This document shows positions 1 through 8,294 of a stretch of DNA of 64,000 nt, piece after piece. Position 1 is the first letter of the stretch. Every line of letters starts with the position of its first letter. Source of the DNA: Crassaminicella indica (lineage in GTDB: Bacteria > Bacillota > Clostridia > Peptostreptococcales > Thermotaleaceae); contig NZ_CP078093.1 of NCBI RefSeq assembly GCF_019203185.1, forward strand, positions 1,833,058 through 1,897,057, read 5' to 3'. Both the position numbers and the translations under genes were made by a program. The notes below the pieces were generated by a model that saw only the letters and a program-made list of their open reading frames with translations, did not search any database and was not told the origin of the DNA.

Positions 1-108
1 ACAGGGAATAGTAGCATCACCTAATTGATTTTTTAAATATGAAAAAGCAATTGTAGAAGCTACTGAGTCTGTGTCAGGATTCTTATGTCCAAATATAAAA
101 GTTAACAT
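1..108 (-). CDS. Manganese-dependent inorganic pyrophosphatase, DHH family (N-terminal fragment)
   Basis: Only the first 36 codons are in the window; the gene runs off the left edge. The start ATG lies at 106-108 on the minus strand and follows an AGGAGG site at 115-120. The peptide begins MLTFIFGHKNPDTDSV. The GHKNPDTDS motif is the metal-binding N-terminus of the DHH phosphoesterase type of family II (Mn-dependent) pyrophosphatases, which split pyrophosphate in the cytoplasm. Clostridial versions often carry CBS and DRTGG regulatory domains further in, which cannot be seen here. The family call is good; the exact subtype is inferred. Confidence 0.8.
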   Translation of the reverse strand, partial: MLTFIFGHKNPDTDSVASTIAFSYLKNQLGDATIPC

Positions 109-217
109 ATAAAACCTCCTTTTGAAAATAGTTAAGGGCATATAAAGTATTATACCAAAGGAATTAACCTGTGTATCTAGAAAATTTTTCTTTTATTAAT
201 TTTTTATAATTTAACGC

Positions 218-246
218 TTTACAAATTTATCGCAGTAAAGTATAAT
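218..246 (+). promoter_or_regulatory. Sigma-A type promoter of the first amino-acid ABC operon
   Basis: TTTACA at 218-223, a 17-base spacer and a perfect TATAAT at 241-246. It lies 42 bases upstream of the substrate-binding protein start. Confidence 0.75.
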
Positions 247-287
247 GATAACTATAAAAAATTTATAATAATTAGGGGGAGAAATGA

Positions 288-1136
288 ATGAAAAAGAAAA
301 TAATGTTCTTATTTATAACAGTGATGATGTTTAGTATATTGTTATCAGGATGTGGTAAGGAAGTAGCAAAAGTAGATAATCAATCTGAGCAACAAACAAA
401 GATAAGTGAAGAAAAAGATAAGTCTTTAGAAGCAATAAAGAAAAAAGGAGTATTAGTATTAGGACTTGATGATAGTTTTCCACCAATGGGCTTTAGAGAT
501 GAAAAAGGAGAAATTGTAGGATTTGATATTGATTTAGCAAAAGAAGTTGCAAAAAGAATGGGAGTAGAACTAAAGGTACAGCCAATTGATTGGGATGGAA
601 AAGTTCTTAGCTTAAATAATAAAGATATTGATGTGATTTGGAATGGGTTGACTGTTACAGAAGAAAGAAAAAAACAAATTGGCTTTTCTAAAGTTTATCT
701 TGAAAACAAACAGGTGATTGTTGTAAAGAGTGATTCAGATATAGAAACGAAGAAAGATTTAGCTAAAAAAATCGTAGCTGTTCAATTAGGAAGTAGTGGT
801 GAAGATGCACTAAATGCTGATACAGATACAATAAATGCTATAAAAGAGCTTGTAAAGTTTTCTAATTATACAGAAGCTTTGTTAGATTTAAAAGCAGGAC
901 GTGTAGATGCTGTTGTGATTGATGAAATTGTTGCTAGATACTATATGTCAAAAAGACAGGGTGAATATAAAGTTGCAAAAGAGGATTTTGGAAAAGAAGG
1001 GTATGCTATAGGATTTAGAAAAGGCGATACGGCTTTTATTGATGAAGTAGATAAAATATTAGATGAAATGAAAAAAGACGGTACAGCTGCAAAGATTTCT
1101 CAAAAGTGGTTTGGAAAAGATATTGTAGCAAAATAA
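288..1136 (+). CDS. Amino-acid ABC transporter substrate-binding lipoprotein (family 3)
   Basis: This 282-aa lipoprotein should bind a polar amino acid outside the cell and deliver it to the permease encoded next. It has a Lys-rich N-terminus, a hydrophobic stretch and a lipobox LLSGC with the lipidated Cys at about residue 22. A charged linker is followed by a two-lobe family 3 binding fold from about residue 48. The motifs GFDIDLAKEVAKRMG and WNGLTVTEERKK are typical of this family (SBP_bac_3). The ATG follows a GGGGGAG site. It is the first gene of a three-gene operon with the permease 16 bases downstream. The substrate cannot be told from sequence; glutamine, cystine or arginine are all possible. 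Confidence 0.9.
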   Translation: MKKKIMFLFITVMMFSILLSGCGKEVAKVDNQSEQQTKISEEKDKSLEAIKKKGVLVLGLDDSFPPMGFRDEKGEIVGFDIDLAKEVAKRMGVELKVQPIDWDGKVLSLNNKDIDVIWNGLTVTEERKKQIGFSKVYLENKQVIVVKSDSDIETKKDLAKKIVAVQLGSSGEDALNADTDTINAIKELVKFSNYTEALLDLKAGRVDAVVIDEIVARYYMSKRQGEYKVAKEDFGKEGYAIGFRKGDTAFIDEVDKILDEMKKDGTAAKISQKWFGKDIVAK

Positions 1137-1152
1137 AAAGGAGGTGTTCTAA

Positions 1153-1794
1153 GTGTCGTATGTTGCAAATGTAACAGGATTTATATTAAGGGGAAGTATC
1201 ATTACGCTGCAATTGTATGCAGTAACAATTATATTCTCTATTCCATTAGGGATGCTCTGTGCACTTGGAAAAATCTCCAAATTCAAATGGGTAAATAAAT
1301 TAATTGGAATATATACTTGGGTATTTCGGGGAACTCCACTGCTCCTTCAGCTTTTCTTTACTTATTATGGACTATCAGTATTTGGAATTAAATTGGGAAG
1401 GTTTCAAGCAGCAGCAATTACATTTATTTTAAATTATGCTGCATATTTTACAGAAATATTTAGAGCTGGAATTGAATCTATAGATAAAGGACAGTATGAA
1501 GCAGCAAAGGCATTAGGAATGAATTATCGTCAGACTATGTCAAGAATTATACTTCCTCAAGCTATAAAAAGGGTACTTCCTCCAACTAGTAATGAAGCTA
1601 TTACACTTATTAAAGATACAGCTCTTGTTGCAGCTATTGGTATGGGAGATATTCTTAGAGCTGCTAAAGAAGTATTGACAAGAGACTTTAAGGTTACATC
1701 CTTTATTATAGCAGGAATTATTTATTTACTATTGACATCTATTGTAGTAATGATATTTAAAAAATTAGAACAAAAATATGCTATATATGAGTAG
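1153..1794 (+). CDS. Amino-acid ABC transporter permease (HisM family)
   Basis: A 213-aa inner-membrane permease with about five transmembrane helices. The EAA loop that contacts the ATPase is visible around residues 114-143 ([23 protein letters not shown]). The motif [12 protein letters not shown] is typical of the His/Glu/Gln/Arg permease family. Translation starts at GTG 1153 after an AAGGAGGTG site. It lies between the binding protein and the ATPase. One permease gene suggests a homodimeric channel. Confidence 0.9.
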   Translation: MSYVANVTGFILRGSIITLQLYAVTIIFSIPLGMLCALGKISKFKWVNKLIGIYTWVFRGTPLLLQLFFTYYGLSVFGIKLGRFQAAAITFILNYAAYFTEIFRAGIESIDKGQYEAAKALGMNYRQTMSRIILPQAIKRVLPPTSNEAITLIKDTALVAAIGMGDILRAAKEVLTRDFKVTSFIIAGIIYLLLTSIVVMIFKKLEQKYAIYE

Positions 1795-1802
1795 GTGTTT
1801 TA

Positions 1803-2561
1803 ATGATGGATATAATACGGATAGAAAATATTTATAAAAATTTTGGTGATTTAGAAGTTTTAAAGGATGTATCTTTAAAGGTAAAAAAAGGAGAGGTTAT
1901 CTCTATTATTGGGCCTTCTGGTTCAGGAAAGAGTACACTCCTTAGATGTATAAATTATTTAGAAAAGATTGATTTAGGAAGGATTGAGATAGAGGGAAAA
2001 CCTATTGTAGATTGTGAAAAAGGAAATAGAAAGTATATCTTAGAGGGGGATATAAGAAAAATATGCAAAAAGGTGGGGATGGTTTTTCAAAGCTTTAATT
2101 TATTTCCACATAAAACTGTACTAGAAAATATTATTGAAGCACCAATTATTGTTGATAAAATGAAAAGAGAAAAAGCAATAAAAATAGCAGAAGGACTTCT
2201 TAAAAAGATAGGATTATTAGATAAAAGAGATGTTTATCCAGGAAAACTTTCGGGTGGACAAAAACAAAGGGTAGCTATTGCTAGAGCTCTTGCTATGAAT
2301 CCTAAAATTATGCTTTTTGATGAACCTACATCGGCTCTTGATCCAGAATTGGTTGGGGAAGTTCTCAAGGTTATGAAAGAATTGGTAAAAGAAAGAATGA
2401 CAATGCTTATTGTTACACATGAGATGGCTTTTGCAAAGGAAGTATCTGATCGAGTAATTTTTATGGATGGTGGAAAAGTTATAGAAGAGGCTCAACCAGA
2501 AAAATTATTTACAAATCCTGACCACCCTAGAATAAAAACATTCTTAGATAAAATGCTTTAA
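1803..2561 (+). CDS. Amino-acid ABC transporter ATP-binding protein
   Basis: A 252-aa ATPase that drives the importer encoded with it. Walker [10 protein letters not shown] lies at residues 37-45, followed by the Q-loop VFQSFNLF, signature LSGGQKQR, Walker [13 protein letters not shown] and the H-loop histidine in VTHEM. It is slightly longer than the usual 240 aa because of an insert at about residues 68-85, between Walker A and the Q-loop. Two ATG codons stand in tandem at 1803 and 1806. The gene ends at a strong terminator, which closes the operon. Confidence 0.92.
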   Translation: MMDIIRIENIYKNFGDLEVLKDVSLKVKKGEVISIIGPSGSGKSTLLRCINYLEKIDLGRIEIEGKPIVDCEKGNRKYILEGDIRKICKKVGMVFQSFNLFPHKTVLENIIEAPIIVDKMKREKAIKIAEGLLKKIGLLDKRDVYPGKLSGGQKQRVAIARALAMNPKIMLFDEPTSALDPELVGEVLKVMKELVKERMTMLIVTHEMAFAKEVSDRVIFMDGGKVIEEAQPEKLFTNPDHPRIKTFLDKML

Positions 2562-2585
2562 AAAGAACCCAAAAGGGTTCTTTTT
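2561..2585. terminator. Bidirectional terminator
   Basis: A perfect 7-8 bp stem (AAGAACCC / GGGTTCTT) with an AAAA loop, flanked by A and T runs. It ends the amino-acid ABC operon. The stop codon of the convergent CotF-like gene lies inside its T-tract. Confidence 0.85.
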
Positions 2586-3036
2586 ATTGTAGAGTATACA
2601 TACCAGTATTTTTCATGTAGTTAAATATACCTTCGCCATGTTCTTGTTCTTCCTTTTGAATGTGATTAAGTATTTGTCGGACATTGGTATTAGTACATTC
2701 AAAAATAGTAGTATTGTAAGTACTAGATACATATTTTTCTGTCATTAATGCATCTTGGCATAGCTTTGCATCGTTTTCATTATATGTACTTCCTTGTCCT
2801 TGATTAAATAGATTTTGCTGTTGTTGTCCTTGCTGAGGAAGAGCTGGGATTTGTCCACTTAGGATTTGATTAATAGTATTTAAGTGTTCTTGTTCTTTTG
2901 AAGCATATGTGCTGAATAATTGCTTCAATTGAGGATCTTGTGCACGGTTAGCAAATTCTTGATACTTTTGGATACAAGCTTCCTCGTGACTTTTTTGGTC
3001 TTGTAAAAGTAATCTTTCCTTTTGATTTAAAAACAT
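2584..3036 (-). CDS. CotF-like spore coat protein
   Basis: A 150-aa protein of the CotF coat family, expected in the spore coat. It has a ferritin-like four-helix pattern in two halves (residues 1-70 and 90-150), each with Glu/His-rich helices such as KEQEHLNTI and KEEQEHGEGIF. They are joined by a Gln-rich linker of about 20 residues. A longer reading from 3057 exists, but its first codons contain the AGGAGGT ribosome site (3046-3052), so the real start is the ATG at 3034-3036. It is transcribed alone, convergent with the amino-acid transporter. Forespore or mother-cell expression is inferred from the family. Confidence 0.85.
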   Translation of the reverse strand: MFLNQKERLLLQDQKSHEEACIQKYQEFANRAQDPQLKQLFSTYASKEQEHLNTINQILSGQIPALPQQGQQQQNLFNQGQGSTYNENDAKLCQDALMTEKYVSSTYNTTIFECTNTNVRQILNHIQKEEQEHGEGIFNYMKNTGMYTLQ

Positions 3037-3219
3037 AATTCTTACACCTCCTAGCATTATTATTTACGATATGGTATAAAATATTCTAGAGTGTTAATGA
3101 TATGAGGAGATGTTGTTGATAAAAAAATGCACAAATATATTTAAAAAATTCATAAAGTAGAAGGTTTTTTACAATATTTGTCTAAAATATTAATAAATAG
3201 AATAGTTTGAGGTGATAAT

Positions 3220-3453
3220 ATGAAAAAGATTCAAGCTATAAATGATATACTGGATGATGATTTTTATGAATTAATGGATGTTGTGAAGTTATTTTTAGGA
3301 TTTACTCAGGAATTATTAGAAAAAGGAATTATTACAAAAGAACAATTTGATGAAATGACAGCATACAAAAGAAAGTTTATTAATTATGTGGAAAATGAGA
3401 TGCATTTTGAAAATGAACTAACAGAAGAATGTATTTTACAAAAGAATGTGTAA
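3220..3453 (+). CDS. Small acidic protein of unknown function
   Basis: A 77-aa acidic, helix-rich protein that I do not recognise. It starts at ATG 3220 after TGAGGTGAT and ends just before a terminator, so it is probably a single-gene unit. It has no membrane segment, and its only cysteine lies near the C-terminus. Its size and its place beside a coat gene would fit a small sporulation or regulatory protein, but nothing in the sequence proves that. Confidence 0.6.
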   Translation: MKKIQAINDILDDDFYELMDVVKLFLGFTQELLEKGIITKEQFDEMTAYKRKFINYVENEMHFENELTEECILQKNV

Positions 3454-3460
3454 GTGTTTA

Positions 3461-3490
3461 AGAGTCTTTCTATGAAAGGCTTCTTTTTTT
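3461..3490 (+). terminator. Rho-independent terminator
   Basis: An imperfect AGTCTTTC / GAAAGGCT hairpin with a TAT loop followed by a run of T, just after the 77-aa gene. Confidence 0.65.
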
Positions 3491-3576
3491 TAGATATGAG
3501 AAAGATGATCGTATTCATTATCAATTGATAATAGATAACGTATATTGTCAAAGTTTTAAAATATTGAAAAAAGGTA

Positions 3577-3604
3577 TTGCAAAAGGATGTAAAGAGAATA
3601 TAAT
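3577..3604 (+). promoter_or_regulatory. Promoter of the cation efflux gene
   Basis: TTGCAA at 3577-3582, a 16-base spacer and TATAAT at 3599-3604. Transcription should start near 3611, 12 bases before the TTG start codon. Confidence 0.6.
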
Positions 3605-3622
3605 ATAATGTAAGGATATCAA

Positions 3623-4561
3623 TTGAAAATGAAAGAGAAGGGTGTGTATGCCATAGATATGGATAATAAAGAAAGATTGAAACTAGGCAATAAAATTATG
3701 TGTATTACGATTGTTTTAAATGTGTTACTTACAATATTTAAAATAGGTGTTGGTTTCATAGGTGGTAGTACTGCTATTATAGCAGATGGACTTCATTCGG
3801 CTTCAGATATTATTACTTCCATTGGTGTGATTGTTGGTATGTTTTTAGCATCTAAGCCAAGAGATGAAAAACATCAGTATGGGCATGAAAAAGCAGAATC
3901 AATAGCAGGCTTTTTTTTAGCAGCAATTTTAATTTTGACAGGAATCAATATAGGCTTTAGATCTATAAAAATGATTTATCTGAATCATTATCAGATTCCA
4001 CATATCTATACAGGAATTGTTGCATTTATTTCTATTATTATAAAGGAGTATCAATTTAGAATTACTATGAATGCTGCTGAAAAATTAAGCAGCAATGCCA
4101 TGATGAGTGATGCTTGGCATCATAGATCAGATGCTTTCTCATCTATTGCAGCGCTTATTGGTATAATAGGTGCAAGGTTAGGATATGGGTTTTTAGATCC
4201 ATTAGCAGGAATTATCGTTTCAATGATTGTTGTAAAGGTAGGTATAGGTCTATTGCTTTCCTCTGTAGATGAATTGATGGATGGGGCGATTGATCAAGAA
4301 AAAATGAAACAAATAAAAAAACAAATAGAAATGATTGAAGGAATAAAAAGTGTAACAGATTTTAGAGGTAGAAAACATGGATCTAAAGCTTTTATTGATA
4401 TAAAAATTTGTGTTGATCCACTTATTTCTGTATATATGGGACATAATATTGGAGAAAAAGCGGAAGAATTGATTTTGTCTCAGATTAAAAATGCAAAAGA
4501 AGTGATTGTTCATATAGACCCTTGTGATAACAAAAAATGTGATAAAATCTGCAAAAAGTAG
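3623..4561 (+). CDS. Cation diffusion facilitator (CDF) family metal transporter
   Basis: A 312-aa inner-membrane metal/proton antiporter that exports divalent cations such as Zn, Mn, Fe or Co. It has about six transmembrane helices. Two metal-site motifs are visible: HSASD in helix 2 (within ADGLHSASD) and HHRSD in helix 5 (within DAWHHRSDAF). A cytoplasmic C-terminal domain starts near residue 208. The tail is rich in Cys and Lys (DPCDNKKCDKICKK), an unusual possible extra metal site. TTG 3623 follows AAGGA at 3613-3617; the ATG at 3659 is an alternative start. HxxxD rather than DxxxD in helix 2 fits a Zn/Co-type selectivity, but the metal is not certain. Confidence 0.88.
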   Translation: MKMKEKGVYAIDMDNKERLKLGNKIMCITIVLNVLLTIFKIGVGFIGGSTAIIADGLHSASDIITSIGVIVGMFLASKPRDEKHQYGHEKAESIAGFFLAAILILTGINIGFRSIKMIYLNHYQIPHIYTGIVAFISIIIKEYQFRITMNAAEKLSSNAMMSDAWHHRSDAFSSIAALIGIIGARLGYGFLDPLAGIIVSMIVVKVGIGLLLSSVDELMDGAIDQEKMKQIKKQIEMIEGIKSVTDFRGRKHGSKAFIDIKICVDPLISVYMGHNIGEKAEELILSQIKNAKEVIVHIDPCDNKKCDKICKK

Positions 4562-4565
4562 AGCG

Positions 4566-4594
4566 TTGATTTTTTTATAGAACAAAGATATAAT
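4566..4594 (+). promoter_or_regulatory. Promoter of tcdA
   Basis: TTGATT at 4566-4571, exactly 17 bases, then TATAAT at 4589-4594. It lies 33 bases upstream of the tcdA start. Confidence 0.7.
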
Positions 4595-4626
4595 CATACA
4601 GTAGACATATCTTAGGAGGAAAAACT

Positions 4627-5343
4627 ATGGAATTACATGCTTTTTCTCGTACTGAATTGATTATAGGTACAGAAAATCTAGAAAAACTAAAAAATAGCAA
4701 GGTTGCTATATTTGGAATTGGTGGAGTAGGAACTTTTGTAGCAGAGGGACTTGCAAGATCAGGAGTAGGAAGCTTTGTTTTAGTAGATGATGATGATGTA
4801 TGCATTACTAATATCAATCGTCAAATCCATGCATTAAGAAGTACTGTTGGAAGATCTAAGGTAGAACTTATGAAAGAGCGTATACTTGATATTAATCCAA
4901 ATGCAAAGGTAGAAATATATAAAATGTTATATACAGCAAAAACAGCTGAAGAGTTATTAAAAGATGAATATGACTATGTGGTAGATGCTATCGATATGGT
5001 ATCGTCAAAATTAGATTTAGTAGAAAGGTGTTTTAATAGAGGAATTAAGATAATCAGCAGCATGGGTGCCGGAAATAAGTTAGATCCTACTCGATTTGAA
5101 ATCACGGATATTTATAAAACTTCTATTTGCCCTTTAGCAAAAGTTATGAGAAAAGAGTTAAGGAAAAGAGGGGTAAAGAAGTTAAAGGTAGTATATTCTA
5201 AGGAAGAGCCTATAAAACTTAAAATGGTAAAAGATGAAGCGTGTTTTGCTAAACGTCAGATTCCAGGAAGTATAGCCTTTGTACCTTCTGTGGCAGGACT
5301 GATTATTGCTTCTGCTGTAGTAAGAGATTTAATAGAGTTGTAA
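4627..5343 (+). CDS. tcdA: tRNA threonylcarbamoyladenosine dehydratase TcdA
   Basis: A 238-aa E1-like (ThiF/MoeB/HesA) enzyme that uses ATP to cyclise t6A37 of tRNA to ct6A. The Rossmann nucleotide motif GIGGVGTFVAEGLARSGVG sits near residues 31-49. It is followed by the DDDDV loop and the NINRQ motif with the ATP-binding Arg. It lacks the Cys-rich tail of MoeB-type sulfur-carrier activators, and the length matches TcdA/CsdL. It is preceded by its own promoter and AGGAGGA site and followed by a terminator, so it is monocistronic. Confidence 0.88.
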   Translation: MELHAFSRTELIIGTENLEKLKNSKVAIFGIGGVGTFVAEGLARSGVGSFVLVDDDDVCITNINRQIHALRSTVGRSKVELMKERILDINPNAKVEIYKMLYTAKTAEELLKDEYDYVVDAIDMVSSKLDLVERCFNRGIKIISSMGAGNKLDPTRFEITDIYKTSICPLAKVMRKELRKRGVKKLKVVYSKEEPIKLKMVKDEACFAKRQIPGSIAFVPSVAGLIIASAVVRDLIEL

Positions 5344-5375
5344 ACCTTGATTCATTATGAATTAAGGTTTTTTTG
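5342..5375 (+). terminator. Terminator after tcdA
   Basis: A long hairpin (AACCTT..ATTCAT / ATGAAT..AAGGTT) followed by T7. Confidence 0.75.
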
Positions 5376-5411
5376 TGCAAAAAAAAAACAAAAAAATTTT
5401 TAAATATACAC

Positions 5412-5440
5412 TTGAATAATTATTTGAATTGATGTATAAT
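5412..5440 (+). promoter_or_regulatory. Promoter of the second amino-acid ABC operon
   Basis: TTGAAT at 5412-5417, a 17-base spacer and TATAAT at 5435-5440. Transcription should begin near 5447, so the longer reading that starts upstream at 5429 cannot be translated from it. This supports the ATG at 5489. Confidence 0.75.
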
Positions 5441-5488
5441 AATTCACATGATAACAAAACATTTAAATTTCAAGGGGGTAAAAATGAA

Positions 5489-6313
5489 ATGTTTAAAAAA
5501 AATAGCAAAAAATTATTAGCAGTATTATTAATGGTATGTATGGTATTTGCATTTTCAGGATGTACAGAGAAAAAAAGCAGTGCAGATGAAGCTTTAGGAA
5601 AAGTGGAACAGATCAAAAAGGCAGGAAAGATTGTAGTTGGTACATGTGCAGATTATCCACCTTATGAATTTCATAAGGAAATTGATGGCGAAGATACAAT
5701 TGTAGGATTTGATATTGAGATTGCAAAAGCAGTTGCAGAGGAGCTTGGTGTTGAGCTTGAAATTAAAGATATGAAATTTGATGGATTATTGCCAGCACTT
5801 GTTGCAGATAAAATTGATTTTATTGCAGCAGGGATGTCAGCAACAAAAGAAAGAGCAGAAAGTGTTGATTTTACAAAACCATATTATAATGAAGAGCAAA
5901 AGATATTAGTGAAAAAAGAGTTGGCAGATAAAATAAAAACAAAAGAAGACTTAAAGGGATTGAAAATAGGAGCTCAAAAAGCAACTACACAAGAAGAAAT
6001 TGCTTCAAGTATTGAAGGAGCAGAGGTAAAAGGACTTAGCAAAATTACTGATTTAGTATTAGAATTAACAAACGATAAAATCGATGGCATTATTTTAGTA
6101 GGACCAGTAGCAGATGCTTATGCAAAACAAAATGATAATTTAGCTGTTCCAGAGCTTTATTTTAAAAATGATAATGATAAAGGTGTTTCTATAGCGGTTA
6201 ATAAAGGCAACGAAGATTTAGTTAAAGTCATTAATCAAACATTAGATAAATTAATAAAGGAAGAAAAAATCAAGCAGTTTGTTGTAAAAGCAACAGAGCT
6301 AGCTAATGAATAA
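5489..6313 (+). CDS. Amino-acid ABC transporter substrate-binding lipoprotein (family 3)
   Basis: A 274-aa binding lipoprotein paralogous to the one at 288-1136. The lipobox FSGC places the lipidated Cys at residue 25. The family 3 fold starts near residue 42, and GFDIEIAKAVAEELG is the typical motif. The ATG at 5489 follows AAGGGGG (5473-5479) at a spacing of 9. An out-of-frame ATG at 5484 stops after 11 codons. The gene heads a second SBP-permease-ATPase operon. A hairpin separates it from the permease, which would leave the binding protein in excess. Confidence 0.9.
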   Translation: MFKKNSKKLLAVLLMVCMVFAFSGCTEKKSSADEALGKVEQIKKAGKIVVGTCADYPPYEFHKEIDGEDTIVGFDIEIAKAVAEELGVELEIKDMKFDGLLPALVADKIDFIAAGMSATKERAESVDFTKPYYNEEQKILVKKELADKIKTKEDLKGLKIGAQKATTQEEIASSIEGAEVKGLSKITDLVLELTNDKIDGIILVGPVADAYAKQNDNLAVPELYFKNDNDKGVSIAVNKGNEDLVKVINQTLDKLIKEEKIKQFVVKATELANE

Positions 6314-6325
6314 TAATGAACGAAT

Positions 6326-6361
6326 AGCAAAAGGTGATTAGTTCATTAGTTACCTTTTGCT
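6326..6361 (+). terminator. Intra-operon hairpin between binding protein and permease
   Basis: A 10-bp stem (AGCAAAAGGT / ACCTTTTGCT) with a loop of about 16 bases and only a weak T-tract. It probably acts as a partial terminator or an RNA-stabilising 3' structure, as is common after binding-protein genes. Confidence 0.6.
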
Positions 6362-6410
6362 TAAATTTTGTTGATATATTGTGAAATGATAACAATAGGA
6401 GGTGCCATAA

Positions 6411-7073
6411 TTGGATATAGTATTTTTAACAAAATATTATAAGTTTTTTATTAGTGGAACAGGTGTTACTTTATTTCTTTCTTTTTTTGGCGTTATTTTT
6501 GGTGTTATTTTTGGTATTTTCTTAGCTTTGATGAAGATGTCTAAAAAAGCAGTGTTAAGATTTCCTTCTGTAGCTTATATTGAATTAGTAAGAGGAACGC
6601 CTCTTTTGGTGCAATTATTTATTGTTTATTATGGATTACCTTTATTAACAGGGGTAGAATTTCCAGATTTAATGCTTGCAATTATTGCTGTATCCCTCAA
6701 TAGTGCAGCTTATGTAGCAGAAATTATTCGTGCAGGGATTCAATCTATTGATAAAGGACAGATGGAAGCTGCAAGATCTTTAGGAATGACTAATGCAATG
6801 GCTATGAGATATATTATTATTCCTCAAGCCTTTAAAAATATTTTACCAGCACTTGGAAATGAATTTATTGTATTGGTGAAAGAATCAGCTATTGTTTCCG
6901 TTGTTGGTATTTATGATTTAATGTATCGAGCAGATACAGTAAGAGGAATATCCTTTAAGCCTTTTGCACCGTTAGTTATTGCGGCGATTATTTACTTTAT
7001 TATTACATTTACCCTTTCAAAATTAGTGGGGAACCTTGAGAGGAGGTTGAATGCTAGTGATTCACATAACTAA
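6411..7073 (+). CDS. Amino-acid ABC transporter permease (HisM family)
   Basis: A 220-aa permease with about five membrane helices. The family motif [16 protein letters not shown] is present, and the EAA loop [24 protein letters not shown] lies near residues 119-142. The start is TTG 6411 with a strong AGGAGGTG site. Its 3' end overlaps the ATPase gene by 23 bases, so the two are translationally coupled. Confidence 0.9.
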   Translation: MDIVFLTKYYKFFISGTGVTLFLSFFGVIFGVIFGIFLALMKMSKKAVLRFPSVAYIELVRGTPLLVQLFIVYYGLPLLTGVEFPDLMLAIIAVSLNSAAYVAEIIRAGIQSIDKGQMEAARSLGMTNAMAMRYIIIPQAFKNILPALGNEFIVLVKESAIVSVVGIYDLMYRADTVRGISFKPFAPLVIAAIIYFIITFTLSKLVGNLERRLNASDSHN

Positions 7074-7779
7074 TTTAAATAAAAGCTTTGGTGATATTCA
7101 TGTTTTAAAAGGTATAAATGAACATATTAAAAAGGGAGAGGTTGTAGTTATTATTGGTCCAAGTGGGTCAGGTAAAAGTACTTTTTTAAGATGTTTAAAT
7201 CTTTTAGAGGAGCCTACTAGTGGAGACATTGTTTTTGAAGGCGTTTCTATTATGGGTAAAACAAATGATATAAATAAGCAAAGAGAAAAAATGGGAATGG
7301 TATTTCAGCAGTTTAATCTATTTCCACATATGACAGTCCTTGAAAATATTACTCTTGCGCCAATAAAAGTAAAAAAAATAGAAAAAGCAGAAGCAGAGAA
7401 AATTGCGTTTCGTCTATTAAAGAGAATTGGTCTTTTTGATAAAGCAAATAGTTATCCAAATCAACTATCAGGAGGGCAAAAACAAAGAATAGCTATTGCG
7501 AGAGCCTTAGCCATGTCACCAGATGTAATGCTTTTTGATGAACCAACTTCAGCTCTAGATCCAGAAATGGTTGGAGAAGTATTAGATGTAATGAAGGAAT
7601 TAGCAGCAGAGGGGATGACTATGGTAGTAGTTACCCATGAGATGGGATTTGCAAGAGAAGTTGCAACAAGAGTGCTTTTTATGGATGAAGGAAAAATTGT
7701 GGAAGAAGCTTCACCACAAGAAATATTTGAAAACCCTAAACATCCGAGAACAAAAGATTTCTTAGGAAAAGTATTATAA
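7051..7779 (+). CDS. Amino-acid ABC transporter ATP-binding protein
   Basis: A 242-aa ATPase of the GlnQ/HisP type. It has Walker [11 protein letters not shown]-loop VFQQFNLF, signature LSGGQKQR, Walker [13 protein letters not shown] and the H-loop VTHEM. ATG 7051 follows AGGAGG, and GTG 7057 could also serve as a start. It is the last gene of the operon and is closed by a terminator. Confidence 0.92.
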   Translation: MLVIHITNLNKSFGDIHVLKGINEHIKKGEVVVIIGPSGSGKSTFLRCLNLLEEPTSGDIVFEGVSIMGKTNDINKQREKMGMVFQQFNLFPHMTVLENITLAPIKVKKIEKAEAEKIAFRLLKRIGLFDKANSYPNQLSGGQKQRIAIARALAMSPDVMLFDEPTSALDPEMVGEVLDVMKELAAEGMTMVVVTHEMGFAREVATRVLFMDEGKIVEEASPQEIFENPKHPRTKDFLGKVL

Positions 7780-7790
7780 ACTAACAAAAT

Positions 7791-7823
7791 ATTCGTGAAA
7801 AATAATATCTATTTTTCACGAAT
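7791..7823. terminator. Terminator after the second amino-acid ABC operon
   Basis: A 13-bp AT-rich stem (ATTCGTGAAAAAT / ATTTTTCACGAAT). Confidence 0.75.
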
Positions 7824-8073
7824 ATTTTCGTATATTAGTATAAAATACTGGTTTTAAATTTTATTAGATGGATACTGTATATTCTTGATGACTTAAGAAA
7901 GAATTTGTAACACAATTGTTATTGATTATATGAGAATATTTATGGTATATATATAAGGGATGGGAGATTGATTACTGGTATGAAAAATGGTGCTGGATTG
8001 AATAACAAATAGTGAAAACGTCAATAATATAGAAGTTTTCATATAATAATATTTATGTTAAGGAGAATGAAGG

Positions 8074-8175
8074 ATGAATAGATTAAAAACTTTAATGGTA
8101 GGTTCTATTTATTTTGTTTTATTAGCAAGTGTTACAATTGGGATTGCAAATTTAAGCAGAATGATTAGTTATTAA
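8074..8175 (+). CDS. 33-aa single-pass membrane peptide upstream of sleB
   Basis: A short reading frame with ATG 8074 behind AAGGAG (8060-8065, spacing 8), followed at once by a strong terminator, so it has the form of a complete small gene. The peptide has a basic N-terminus (MNRLKT), one hydrophobic span of about 20 residues and a short tail (SRMISY). I do not recognise it. The roughly 290 bases before it, back to the previous gene, hold no other gene that I can see. Its position before sleB invites a link to sporulation, but that is inference. Confidence 0.5.
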   Translation: MNRLKTLMVGSIYFVLLASVTIGIANLSRMISY

Positions 8176-8180
8176 GGAAA

Positions 8181-8208
8181 ATGGCCTAAAAGGGCCATTA
8201 TTTTTTTT
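8181..8208 (+). terminator. Terminator after the 33-aa gene
   Basis: ATGGCC / GGCCAT hairpin followed by a run of T interrupted by one A. Confidence 0.8.
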
Positions 8209-8294
8209 ATGTTAATGTTGTTTATCTATAATGAAAGTATAAATATATTTAATTTTACAGAAAATAAAGAAGAATATATTAGGAGGGGAAAGTT

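Noticed and set aside
3037-3057. Earlier start for the CotF-like protein
   Set aside because: Those codons are the ribosome site itself.
5429-5488. Upstream extension of the second binding protein from 5429
   Set aside because: It lies across the promoter -10 box and upstream of the predicted transcript start.
7461-7787. Antisense frame inside the ATP-binding gene
   Set aside because: Shadow of a conserved gene with no ribosome site; several similar antisense frames lie in other genes (2217-2495, 18918-19142, 37770-38264).
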